Shown here piece by piece: positions 12,601-22,500 of a stretch of DNA of 64,000 nt. The notes beneath the pieces were generated by a model. It was not told the origin of the DNA, did not search any database, and saw only the letters and a list, made by a program, of their open reading frames with translations. Position numbers and translations under genes: made by a program. This stretch comes from Siniperca chuatsi. Taxonomy: Eukaryota; Chordata; Actinopteri; Centrarchiformes; Sinipercidae. The stretch spans positions 11,913,833-11,977,832 of the forward strand of contig NC_058045.1 in the NCBI RefSeq assembly GCF_020085105.1, read 5' to 3'. Numbering within the stretch: the first letter of the stretch is position 1; every line of letters begins with the position of its first letter.

Positions 12601-15022
12601 ATGGATGCTTCTGAAAATAAGGACCTCGACCAGCAAGTGGAGGCCCCTCATAATGGAACGGAAGAGGAGGAGCTTCACCGTTCTGGTCGACAACGCAACC
12701 CCACGGAGAAGATGCGTGCGTATAAAGAGGAGGAAGCCCTAAAAGGGAGAAAAAGGTTCATTCAGCTGTATGAAAAATGGAAGGACCAGGCTCGCAAACA
12801 CAAGGGAAGAGCTAAAAACAGACATTAGTGAGAGTCAACTGGTAGTTCTTATTAACACACTTGAGAAGGGAAGGGATGATGTTATGCATGTCTACCTGGA
12901 AATCAGAGATTACATTGCTCCATCCAGTGACACTAGACGCAGAATCGACACTTGTGAAGCTGTGACAAAAGATATTTCAAGATAATTTTTGACAGAATGG
13001 CATGTCTTGAGGACTTTGACAGAGAAAATGTAAAACACAGCCTGCGTGATTTACTCCATCACAATTATGCTCGCTCTGTCTATGGATCCACAGTCTCACG
13101 CCCCACATCATCAAGGTCTACAGTTATGTCCATTGCAGCCAAGCGTGCAGATGCAGCAGCTGATTTGGCAGCCAAAGAAGCAGAATACTCAGTCATACAA
13201 GAGATTGAAGCTCGAAAGTGTGAACTGGAAAAACTAAAAGCAGAGAAGGATCTAAAAGCAGCTAGAGCCAGACTACAGGCCTATGATCAAGAAATGGCAC
13301 AGGAAGTCAGCATACATTCTTCACACTCACATACAAGGGAACAGCAGGATGTAAGTGTAGCGGTGCAGCAGCATGTAGTTCCATTTCCCATCCAATGTCC
13401 TACCAACATCACAGCAACACTACCTCCTCCAAAATCTGATATATCTTATCTCGCTCAAGCTATCCAAGATAGCATAGCCCTGAACAGACTGCCTACAACA
13501 GAACCATCTGTGTTCAGTGGTGATCCTATCCAGTTCATTGAGTGGAAGGCTGCATTTGTGTCGCTCATTGATGGAAAGGCCATTTCTTCTGCTGACAAGC
13601 TGCACTATTTAAAAGGTATGTTGGTGGGCCAGCTCGTAAGTCTCTTGATGGTATCTTCTACAGAAATGATGATGAGGCTTATAATGATGCATGGAACAAG
13701 TTGAACCAACGGTATGGACAGCCATTTGTCATACAGAAAGCATTTAGAGAAAAACTAGCTAAATGGCCTAAGATTCAGCCTAAAGATGCTGAAGGTTTCA
13801 GAGATTTCTCTGACTTCTTGAATGCGTGTCATCAAGCTATGCCTCATGTCAAAGGGCTTGAAATATTGGATGATTGTGATGAAAATCAGAAACTTGTACA
13901 CAAATTACCAGATTGGGCAGCAGCACGGTGGAACCGCCAGGTCACGCAGACACTTATTGAGACTCATGACTTTCCAAAGTTTATAGATTTTGTGACCTTC
14001 ATGTCAATGGAAGCAGAGGTTACTTGCAATCCAGTCACCTCCTTCAGTGCTCTTCGTGCCTCTGACCCCACTTCAGAAGAACGAAACCTTAAGGACAGTA
14101 AAAGGAACAGGGCTAACGTCTTTCACATTCAAACAGCTACAGAAAATAAACAAAATGATAAAAACGAACAAAAGCCCACTAAAGGAAATTATAATATGTG
14201 TCTCTTCTGCAAAGACAGCAAGCATAAGATTCACAGCTGTTTTAAATTTGCGGCAAAGTCATTAGAAGAGAAACGGAAATATGTGAAGGAGAACAAGCTC
14301 TGCTATGGTTGCATGAGACCAGGCCACAGCGCAAAAGACTGCCGTCACCGCCTGTCCTGTGACACCTGTAGAGGTAAACATCCAACGTGTCTACATGATG
14401 AAAACTACACAAAGAAAATCAACACTGCACCAGTCTCAAATCAAGGTGACACAGAGATGGCTACTAGTACGTCTCACAAAGTAGAGAATGATGAGCCATC
14501 CACCAATACTTCAATGATAGTGCCAGTGTGGGTATCAACCGAGAGGAATCCAGCCTCTGAAAAACTTGTTTATGCTCTGCTTGACACCCAGAGTGATACT
14601 GTGTTTGTCGACCGAGATCTGAGCAACAAGCTACAAGCTGACTCCTGTCCTGTGACACTGAAGTTGACAACCATGACTGCAAAAGATGTTGTTATGCCGA
14701 GTGAAAAGGTGTCCGGTCTCAAAGTAAGAGGCTTCAGCTCCACTGTTGTCCTCAACCTTCCTCCTGCCTACACTAAGGACTCCATTCCAGTGAACCGTAC
14801 TCACATCCCTACTTGTGACACAGCACGACACTGGAAGCATCTCTCTACAATAGTGGACAAAATTCCACCACTGCAGGATTGTGAGGTTGGTCTCCTAATA
14901 GGCTACAGCTGTCCAAAGGCTTTGGCACCAAAACAGGTGATTTTAGGAGGAGACGATGAGCCCTATGCAGTCCATACAGACCTAGGATGGAGTATTGTTG
15001 GTCGCCTGTCCACACACCACTT
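12601..15022 (+). pseudogene. BEL/Pao retrotransposon gag and partial protease, frameshifted
   Basis: The reading starts at ATG 12601. Frame changes occur near 12800, near 12980 and near 13615, so the original gag-pol is spread over several frames. The N-terminal part is charged and helical, with an Ala/Glu/Lys-rich coiled-coil-like stretch at about 13120-13300. The frame starting at 13701 carries two CX2CX4HX4C zinc knuckles (residues about 167-180 and 202-215), which package RNA in Gag. It then has an aspartic-protease-like core, ALLDTQSDTVFVD, as seen in BEL-type DUF1758 proteases. Homology ends near GWSIVGRL at about 15010-15022, where antisense Tc1 sequence begins. Reverse transcriptase, RNase H, integrase and the 3' LTR are absent, so it cannot move by itself. 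Confidence 0.88.
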
Positions 15023-15023
15023 G

Positions 15024-15468
15024 ACTTTCTCCCATGACTCCTCTGGATCATCCAAATGGTCATTGGCAAACTTAAGACGGGCCTGGACATGTTCTGGTTT
15101 AAGCAGGGGAACCTTCCATGCCATGCATGATTTCAAACCATGACGTCTTAGTGTATTACCAACAGTAACCTTGGAAACGGTGGTCCCAGCTCTTTTCAGG
15201 TCATTGACCAGCTCCTCCGTGTAGTTCTGGGCTGATTTCTCACCTTTCTTAGGATCATTGAGACCCCACGAGGTGAGATCTTGCATGGAGCCCCAGTCCG
15301 AGGGAGATTGACAGTCCTGTTTAGCTTCTTCCATTTTCTAATGATTGCTCCAACAGTGGACCTTTTTTCACCAAGTTGCTTGGCAATTTCCCCGTAGCCC
15401 TTTCCAGCCTTGTGGAGGTGTACAATTTTGTCTCTAGTGTCTTTGGACAGCTCTTGGGTCTTGGCCAT
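15024..15468 (-). pseudogene. Tc1-like transposase, N-terminal part
   Basis: The start [15 protein letters not shown] is the usual beginning of a fish Tc1 transposase. The following residues (about 10-110) form the paired-type helix-turn-helix DNA-binding region, including [11 protein letters not shown] and [12 protein letters not shown], which bind the inner and outer direct repeats in active relatives. A frameshift near 15225 separates this frame from the continuation [15 protein letters not shown]. Homology runs to DDPEESWEK near 15025, just before the first catalytic Asp would be expected, and then switches to BEL/Pao sequence. It is inactive as it stands. Confidence 0.9.
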
Positions 15469-16523
15469 GTTAGTAGTTGGATTCTTACTGATTGTATGGG
15501 GTGGACAGGTGTCTTTATGCAGCTAACAACCTCAAACAGGTGCATCTAATTTAGGATAATAAATGGAGTGGAGGTGGACATTTTAAAGGCAGACTAACAG
15601 ATCTTTGAGGGTCAGAATTCTAGCTGATAGACAGGTGTTCGAATACGTATTTGCAGCTGTATCATACAAATAAATAGTTAAAAAATCATACATTGTGATT
15701 TCTGGATTTTTTTTTTAGATTATTTCTCACAGTTTACATGCACCTACGCTGACAATTTCAGACCCCTCCATGATTTCTAAGTGGGAGAACTTGCAAAATA
15801 GCCTGGTGTTCAAATAGTTATTTTCCTCACTGTATTTACACCTTGCATTAACATGTATTTTTCCTTATCTGGATAATGTGTCTGGATACAGATTGCATTT
15901 TAATACCAGGTGTGCTTTGTTTTTATTAGATTCTTACCAATAGTAGGGCAAAAATTTTATGATTTTACCTAAATACAAAGTTTATCCTCTATCTGGTGGC
16001 CATTTTAGGACATGTCAGTCTCAGCTTGTCAGGCTTACCTCTGCATTGTTACTTCATAAGTCTGGGTTGACAAACTTTACCTTAACCTCAGGTGCACTGT
16101 GAGAGCCTCGGCTGTACTTAAGCTCATCTGTACTGTAAACTGATTAGGCCTTTTTCACAGCAGATATTTTGACTTGTCATAGTACAAAAAGAAAACAGGT
16201 GTTACTAATAACATTAACGATGGTTCTGTTCTACTCAACGCTCCCAGTGAGCCTGTATGCACAATACTAGGATCCTGAAACCAAAGCAGTAAGCTTATTA
16301 ATTTTATCATTTACACTTATGCTTTTCCACTGTGAAATGTCAAAATGTCTTCAGTGGAAATAGGCCTACACATTATGCTGTCATCAGCTGATGCTTGTCC
16401 TAAAACCCTGAAAAACATTAAACTAAACAGATTTGAGAGGTAACGAAACACACTTCGTGGTGGGATTTCATCGCATTCTTTTCCTTTTCAAGTCTTAATT
16501 TGACCAGTCATCAAATATGCTTT

Positions 16524-16610
16524 CAGTAGGGATGTCCCCATCCCAGTCCTTTAATATTGGGTATCTGCCGATACCGAGTCTGATCCGATACATAGGCCTA
16601 CCTAAATGTT
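16524..16610 (+). repeat. solo end of a hAT-like repeat
   Basis: The stretch starts CAGTAGGGATGTCCCC, followed by ATCTGCCGATACCGAG and TGATCCGATACA. This matches the terminus of a common fish element that begins CAGGGATGTCCCGATC and continues with ATCGG-type motifs. I found no opposite end nearby, so it is a truncated relic. Confidence 0.5.
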
Positions 16611-17420
16611 AATTTAATATATATAACACTTTGAAATACCAGCTGTGGCCTACTAAATCTGACACACCATCCTTGATTCAAATAGTGAAGGTCCTGATTC
16701 AAATCTATTAAGCTGATAAGCTTACATTATTGATGCCACTCCTGAAATTGACATGCCAAAATCAGCTAGATTGTTCACTATCACTTTCACTGTTGGAGAG
16801 CTACAGAAACTCTCAAGGAGGAGTAGGAGTAAAAATTGGCGTGGCGCTATTTTGCGTATTCTTGCCCTGCTGTTAGTTAGTAGTTGGCTTTTTTTTTTAT
16901 AACTGATGACTGTAAATTGAGATTGTATGGACCCAGTAGTTAAAAATGTTTATCAGTTCACCATATTGTAACCACTTGGCATTACTGTTATGAGATGAGG
17001 TAAGATTGGAAGTTTGCTATATGTTTTTGAGGACATTGCAAGGTTTATTACACGTATCTAACTGTACACAATCTTAAAACAGTGTCATCGCATTAATTGT
17101 GGGAGGAAGTGAAATGCTGCCCCCTATGTTTTTCCTCATATACTTACCCGGCCTTTCTTTACTTTTCCTCCCAAAGGTTAGTAGTGAAGATGTCTTGCTT
17201 CCCAGCTGCTGGGTAAAAGTGAAGATGGTTAGCCCCAAGGTTAGCATCAACGTCAGCCCTGGAGGAAAACAAAGTCTTACCCGTGCTTCCCGACCACAGT
17301 CTGAAAGCTGCAGCAGGAATGGTTAACACTATGCTTAAGTTACCTCATTAAGCAGATCATATGATTATAAAAAAAATATTTTAAATACTAGTCACAGTGA
17401 TAAACTACTCGCCAAATAGA

Positions 17421-17540
17421 GGGGGGTTTGGGTTGGGGGGCTTTTAAATCACGATGTTACGATGGTAGAGGGCTCAGTGGTTGATGGCTGTCAGCCATCG
17501 GCAATTGACGATGGCATTATTCATCTGCCCAACCCTATTA
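17421..17540. repeat. decayed short TIR repeat
   Basis: Left GGGTTTGGGTTGGGG and right GCCCAACCCTATTA are approximate inverses about 100 bases apart. An internal near-palindrome, GATGGCTGTCAGCCATC, lies between them. This resembles the GGGTTGGGC-ended fish MITEs but is very degraded. Confidence 0.4.
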
Positions 17541-18278
17541 GAGACATCTCTTATTTTAAAGTAATCTCACTAGTAACTGCCTTGTCTCAGCTCCTTTGAC
17601 TCTAAAATCTGTGTTCACAAGTGACGTTAGCCCTTTCACCATACTTTGAAGCCCAAGGCAGACACAGTTCTGTATGCATTAACAAAGACCACATACAAAC
17701 ACACACTCACCCTCTTTCTGCACTGTAGCACTGACATGTGTTCCAACACATGCAGCCTCACATGGTGAGAAACATGTGCCCTGCTGAGATCTGAGCTTTG
17801 TGGCCTTTGAAACTTGCTTTCAACTCACTGCATGAAGCAAAGGATGTCCAGCTGTGGAAAACATACAGTATTGTAGCTCTCAGAGAGAAACTAGGGGCAA
17901 TAATTCAGCAATTGAATCAATTAAGGTTTTGATCAGAGGCAAAGTAGTGATTCAGATTAGGATGCCTGCTAATCAAAACACAATTTTTTCCACTGTGCAT
18001 TGTGACAGTGGGTCAGAACAGCAAATGAAGCGAATAATTAACCAACACTAAACAGATACAGTGTTGTGGAAGACTATATGTTATGAAGGCTTTGTTGTAC
18101 TAAATCAGTCTACAGTCACGGCTGCTTCAGATGTCTTTTGGCTGAACTGCCAGCTGTTGCCAAGTACTGGATATAAATACATTCCAGAAAAAAAAAAATC
18201 ACTAACCACTACCATCAATAAGAATGTCAGTGACTGAGCAAAATCATCAAACTATGGTGGCCCTACGGGTCAAAACAG

Positions 18279-18330
18279 AACAACATTTCACAAAACACGA
18301 CATTTCACAAACACGACAATTCACAAAACT
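18279..18330 (+). repeat. short tandem repeat (ACGACATTTCACAAA-like)
   Basis: About three imperfect 14-17-base units built around CATTTCACAAA and ACACGAC. Two further copies of TTAGGTAACCTT lie just downstream (about 18347-18380). The preceding words, GGCCCTACGGGTCAAAAC, suggest it belongs to an old interspersed repeat. Confidence 0.55.
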
Positions 18331-18700
18331 ATTATGAGGAAAATAATTAGGTAACCTTGTAATTATTATTAGGTAACCTTAACAACCTTTTCTTATCACC
18401 CAGCTCAAAACACTTGTATATTGGTCAGGTTTTTCAAATAAAAAAATGACTCCATAACAAATGGAAAAATATATATTACCTCTTGAAATTAAGAACTTTA
18501 ATCCCACTACAAAGAAAACCAGATTTCTAATTAAGTGAATAGAGACTATGTACAAAGTTTATGTTTGGCGTCTAAGGATACATTAGGCTCAGCACAGCAG
18601 AGACATTAAATACAGGGGCTGACGCCAGCTGCTATTATGTGGATTCTACTATGTGTGGGCCATGAAGGGAATAATGAACACATTCTATGTACATATCAAG

Positions 18701-19078
18701 TAGTGCTGAATCAATTAGTTGATTAATTGTTATGGTTGAATTATTGTTCAGTAGTTAATTGGCAGAAAATTAATTAACAACAAATTTTCATAGTCGATTA
18801 ATCATCTAAAATAATTTAGACAGGAAAATGCAAACCATTTACTGATTGCAACATCTCAAATGCGAGCATTTGTTTTTCTCAGCTTGATATCATTGTACAT
18901 TGAATACACTGCAGTTTTGGACTGTTGGTCAGACAAAACAAGCAATTGTAAGATGGCACTTTGGGAATTGCGATGGACATTTTTCACTGTTTTCTGAAAT
19001 TTCAAATGATTAACCAATTAATGGGAAAAAAATCACAGAATGATTATGAAATGAATTATTAGTTGCAGCTGTAATTTC
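18701..19078 (-). mobile_element. teleost MITE ending in GTTGCAGC-type terminus
   Basis: The right end reads AATTATTAGTTGCAGCTGT. The interior contains GACTGTTGGTCAGACAAAAC, AAGCAATTGTAAGA and GGACATTTTTCACTGTTTTCTGA. These match a very common fish MITE that begins GGGCTGCAACTAACGATTAT on its conventional strand. The left end is built of GATTAATTG and TCGATTAATCATC words, the expected opposite terminus. The copy is diverged and has no reading frame. Confidence 0.7.
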
Positions 19079-19440
19079 AACTATGAGGAAAATTATTATT
19101 TGCATGTAAACAATCACAGAAATCCCTTGCTTGGGGCAGGCAATCTGTTTTTATGAAATCTTATGTGGCATTGATAAACAGCAGAACTATCAGTTGCTGG
19201 ATATAGCTTAAAGAATCCCTCAAGACATGTATTAATACATATTACATACACAAATAGTCTGCTTGGAACAATAATGTGTGTCTAATTATACTTTTCTGCA
19301 AAAAAAGACTTTCCACTTTCAGCAGATGAATGTGAAAACAGCCTTATAGTGTCAAACTCTGCACATGCATCATTTTGCACAGTGGAGCTCAAACATCCAA
19401 ATGTAGGACCAAGAAAAACACATTTTGAGTGGAGGGGTAC

Positions 19441-19553
19441 TTTAAAGGGACAGTTCACCCCAAAATCAAAAATACATATTTTTCCTCTTACTTGTAGTGC
19501 TATTTATCAATCTAGATTTATTTGGTTGTTAGTTGGGTGAACTGTCCCTTTAA
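19441..19553. mobile_element. short MITE with AAAGGGACAGTTCACCC ends
   Basis: The left TTTAAAGGGACAGTTCACCC (19441-19460) is the inverse of the right GGGTGAACTGTCCCTTTAA (19535-19553). The copy is only 113 bases, so it is an internally deleted or minimal member of a family abundant in fish. TTTAA is present at both outer edges. Confidence 0.85.
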
Positions 19554-19739
19554 GGTTGGCAGTGAGTTTGACTGAGTGAGTGTAGCAGCAGCATAAACTG
19601 CATCACAGGAGCTCAGGTATTTATATGTTATGGTGAAATGAAGAATAGTAAAGCTAGGTGACCCAAAGATATAACCTGGAAACCAGACAAATCTGCCGAG
19701 CTCATGTTTCATTTGCTCTAGCAGATACGTTTGGCCCAA

Positions 19740-20680
19740 GTACCCAGGAAGTGCGCTGGGCTTTGAAGCCAATTTGACATAGTGGCCAAACCGTGGAATT
19801 ACAACTTCCATCACGTGATGCACACTGCCCCCAAAAGACTTTTTACCAAAGACTTTGTTGAAAGAAGACATTGTGAAAGAAGCGGCTATAAAATGGTGGA
19901 TGAATTTTTTTGAGTGTCACAACCCCCTCGAAATGACTCATTTCACAATCCGAATTTGATTAATTTGGTCCGATAACATTTAGAAAATCTAGAAGATTCT
20001 GTTACTGCATTGCCTGTATTCCGCCTCAAATGTTTTCAGAAACACATTTTATTGCACTGTTTAGCTGTAATTTGAGAAAGTTTGTGACCAGGCCACCATT
20101 TTTTCCTGCTTGAATCGGACCAAGCACCGCCCCAACTGGCATGTGTCGTTCACACAGCACGTTTCATTGCTCTGATTGTTTGTAGGTTTTTCCAGTTGTC
20201 TCCAGGGGCATGTTGGTCTGTGCCCAGTGTTTGTTGACTTTGTCACTAGATTTAGCAACTTTTCAGACCCTGATGGCAAATTTATTTCTAAAAACCAACT
20301 AGTGACAAATTTAGCAACTTATTTAGTCTATCAGGGAAAAGGTGGGGGAAAAAATACAAATATATTGTAATTCATTCCCTCTCTCTCCCTCTCCTCTTGC
20401 GCTGTGCGCAGGCAGTCAGTGTGTGGCATGTGGGGCAGGCACCTTCTCTCTCACTCTCTCTCTAGATTTCTGTATTAGGATGTTATAGCTTGTAAATATG
20501 TAGATAGTTTGTTTGATCTGTAGTGACTGTTGGAGCTAGTGCTAGCAACTTTCATTGGAAAAGAGTTGGCAACACTGTCTGCACCCATTGATAAGCCCTT
20601 GGAAATTGAAAATGAACTGAGAGGTTCCAGACTAATATGCATTTGCAAATTAGTCTGGCGATGCCAGGCTACCAAAAATA
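19740..20680 (+). repeat. interspersed teleost repeat hosting MITE copy 1
   Basis: From about 19790 (CCAAACCGTGGAATTACAAC), the sequence reads as a known high-copy percomorph repeat, including CATCACGTGATGCACACTG, GGCTATAAAATGGTGGATGA and CTTGAATCGGACCAAGCACC. It resumes after the MITE with GGAAATTGAAAATGAACTGA. It ends near the hairpin CCAGACTAAT/ATTAGTCTGG (20627-20658). The left limit is uncertain. No coding potential; recognition is from memory of fish genomic sequence. Confidence 0.6.
20225..20577 (+). mobile_element. hAT-type MITE, copy 1
   Basis: The termini CAGTGTTTGTTGACTTTGTC and AAGAGTTGGCAACACTG are inverted repeats beginning CAG/CTG, as in hAT elements. The flanks TCTGTGCC (20217-20224) and TCTGCACC (20578-20585) form an 8-bp target duplication matching at 6 of 8 positions. 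The interior matches copy 2 closely at both ends (CACTAGATTTAGC, ACTTTTCAGACCC) and through a C/T-rich middle. Confidence 0.8.
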
Positions 20681-20903
20681 CTAAGTTTGTGATGAAAATG
20701 TGTGACTTATAGTACCCATGTATGACAAAAAGCCACAAGTTTCCCATGAAGCCAATATAAATAAACGTGACTGGGCTGTGTGCAACACCAGTCATAATTT
20801 ACATCCCTGAAGCCAACCACAGACTGTATAAAAGAAGTGAAGTAGTCACCGTGACATCACCCATTGGTTTATGGACTATCGTTTTGAAACATCGAGATTG
20901 GGT

Positions 20904-21039
20904 GGTAAACCTGGATTTGCAAAAACTCTCGCGAGACTTAGATTTAGGCAACAAAACTACTTGGTTAGGATTAGAAACGAGCACAATGAAGAAACAACAC
21001 GTACAAATCTCGCTAGAGTTTCGCAAATCCAGGGTTACC
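20904..21039. mobile_element. 136-bp MITE with 36-bp inverted ends
   Basis: The left GGTAAACCTGGATTTGC and right GCAAATCCAGGGTTACC are inverses. The match continues through ACTCTCGCGAGA/TCTCGCTAGAGT. The ends together make up about half of the element, leaving a short core with no coding capacity. It interrupts the surrounding repeat between the CGAGATTGGGT and ATCTAGAC words. Confidence 0.8.
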
Positions 21040-21844
21040 ATCTAGACACAACCTTGAGATTGTCATTTTGACCATCACCATCTTGGTTTTTTGCAACCAG
21101 TGCCCGGAAGTGAACATATTTGGACCAGGCGGTGGAGCTGGGGAGCATAACAAATGCTAAGTTATCAGCTAGCGCTAGCTAAATTAGCAAGGTGCATACG
21201 TAATTCACTATGACTGTGATATTAATTGTGATGCTAATTTTGGCTAGCAAAAAACAGGCTTAAAACAAAATGTACTTACTGGAAAAAATTAACAGCCGAC
21301 TCCTAGAGTGTCTTTCAGTACAACCGAACGCTGAACAAGACATTTTTAGGCGACCAAAATGTTACAATTAACTTTGATGAACGGAAAACACACTGTGAAA
21401 GGGTCAAAGTTCTAAGACGAAAACACGACAACAAGCAAAACAAGTTCATGGCTGTTTAAATGTACTAAATGCCATGGATTCGCATTGCTATCCCTCTATC
21501 CTGACTGACAGGTCACCGTGGTACCGACTTGTCACTTACAAGGTAGCCACGCCCCAAAGCATACCCTGCTTTATCGTCTATTTTACTCTAAATGTGACCA
21601 TAATTTACAAAATGAACATCATGTTGTAGTGAAGAAGATTTGAAACTAGCGATTGAGACCATAAACTCATTAGGAAACCATTTACTGAGGTAATAAATCA
21701 AGTGAGAAGTAGGGTCATTTTCTCATAGACTTCTATATAATCTGACTTCTTTTTGCAACCAGTGGAGTCGCCCCCTGCTGGCCATTAGAGAGATTGCAGG
21801 TTCAGGGCACTTCCGCATTGGCTTCACTTTTCAGACCAGGAGGT

Positions 21845-22464
21845 CAGTGTTGCCAACTTGGCAACTTTGTCACTAGATTTAGCGACTTTTCAGACCCTCT
21901 TATCGACTTTCGACTTATTTCTAAAATGCGACTAGCAACAAATGTAGCGACTTATTCAGACCATCAAGGAAAAGGCAAGAAATATATTCAAATATATTAT
22001 ATTGTAATTCCCGTGCACGCTGCAGCTTTTCTGCCAGCAGTGTCTCCCTTCCTCTCCTTCCACGCAGGCAGTCAGTGTGCTGCGTGTGGGGCAGCTTCAC
22101 TCTCTCTCTCCGAATTAGGATGTTATAGTTTGTAAATATGTAAATAGTTCGTTTGATCTTGTAAATATTTAAATTGTTTGTTTGATCTTCTCCCTCCTCC
22201 CTCCCATTGTAGATTTTTTTAATTATTTTTTTTTTTACTTTTTTACTTCAAATATACCCCTTAGTGAGTTTGTGATTATTTGGCCAAAGATTTATATCTA
22301 TCTACGATTTATATATCTTAAATTAAGGTGGAAATAAGTATTTGCATGTTGATGCGTGGTGACATCATCAACATGCAAATGCTTATGACGTCACCCGGTG
22401 ACTTTTAGCGACTTTTGGAGGTAGTGCTAGCTACTTTATTTGAAAGAAAAAGTCGGCAACACTG
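21845..22464 (+). mobile_element. hAT-type MITE, copy 2
   Basis: The ends CAGTGTTGCCAACTTGGCAA and AAAGTCGGCAACACTG are inverted. The flanks CAGGAGGT (21837-21844) and CCCGAGGT (22465-22472) match at 6 of 8 positions as a target duplication. It is about 270 bases longer than copy 1. The extra part lies in the right half and contains a T-rich stretch and a near-perfect 21-base-arm hairpin (22334-22386). It sits in the same orientation as copy 1, 1.6 kb away. Confidence 0.82.
22334..22386. repeat. hairpin inside MITE copy 2
   Basis: The arms ATAAGTATTTGCATGTTGATG and CATCAACATGCAAATGCTTAT (shown without the final base pairing detail) pair with one mismatch around an 11-base loop. Copy 1 lacks this segment. 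Confidence 0.8.
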
Positions 22465-22500
22465 CCCGAGGTTGCCGCTTGAAGCAACACATAATATTAA

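Larger units (their letters stand above)
11019..15832 (-). mobile_element. Tc1/mariner-type transposon with IR/DR ends, interrupted by a retrotransposon
   Basis: The ends are CAGTGAGGAAAATAAG at the left and its near-perfect inverse finishing CCTCACTG at the right, flanked by the TA target duplication (11017-11018 and 15833-15834). The inverted repeats are about 200-225 bases long. Each holds an outer and an inner direct repeat with the core TATTTGAACACC (inner copies near 11221-11244 and 15632-15654), the IR/DR layout of fish Tc1-like elements. A poly-A run (11137-11157) has expanded in the left repeat. The transposase is on the minus strand and is split by about 3.5 kb of BEL/Pao sequence. 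An intact relative would be about 1.6 kb. Confidence 0.9.
9521..15916. mobile_element. outer TIR DNA transposon carrying nested insertions
   Basis: The left end (9521 onward: CATTTACACCT, then TTAAAATG, ATCTGTATCC, ACATTATCC) matches, inverted, the segment ending near 15916 (GGATAATGTG, GGATACAGAT, CATTTTAATACCAGGTGTG). These form terminal inverted repeats of roughly 55 bases. Sub-terminal GATCGGATC/GATCCGATC words continue the symmetry up to the inner insertion. With the Tc1 element at 11019-15832 removed, the host would be about 1.6 kb. I see no transposase in the rest, so it was probably nonautonomous. Exact ends and target duplication were not resolved. Confidence 0.65.
15917..19440. other. 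noncoding stretch with old transposon relics
   Basis: No gene is recognised. It contains single-ended or decayed repeats listed separately (16524, 17421, 18279, 18701). The frame at 17099-17326 has no recognisable domain. Confidence 0.55.
20812..22500 (+). repeat. interspersed teleost repeat hosting two smaller MITEs
   Basis: The repeat opens with CCACAGACTGTATAAAA, followed by GTAGTCACCGTGACATCACC. It continues with CACCATCTTGGTTTTTTGCA. Near the right it has CAACCAGTGGAGTCGCCCC, CTGCTGGCCATTAGAGAGAT and TTCCGCATTGGCTTCACTTT, then CAGACC and, after the MITE, CGAGGTTGCCGCTTG. These words belong to a common percomorph repeat. The two internal insertions at 20904 and 21845 interrupt that order cleanly. 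No reading frame of note is present. Confidence 0.6.
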
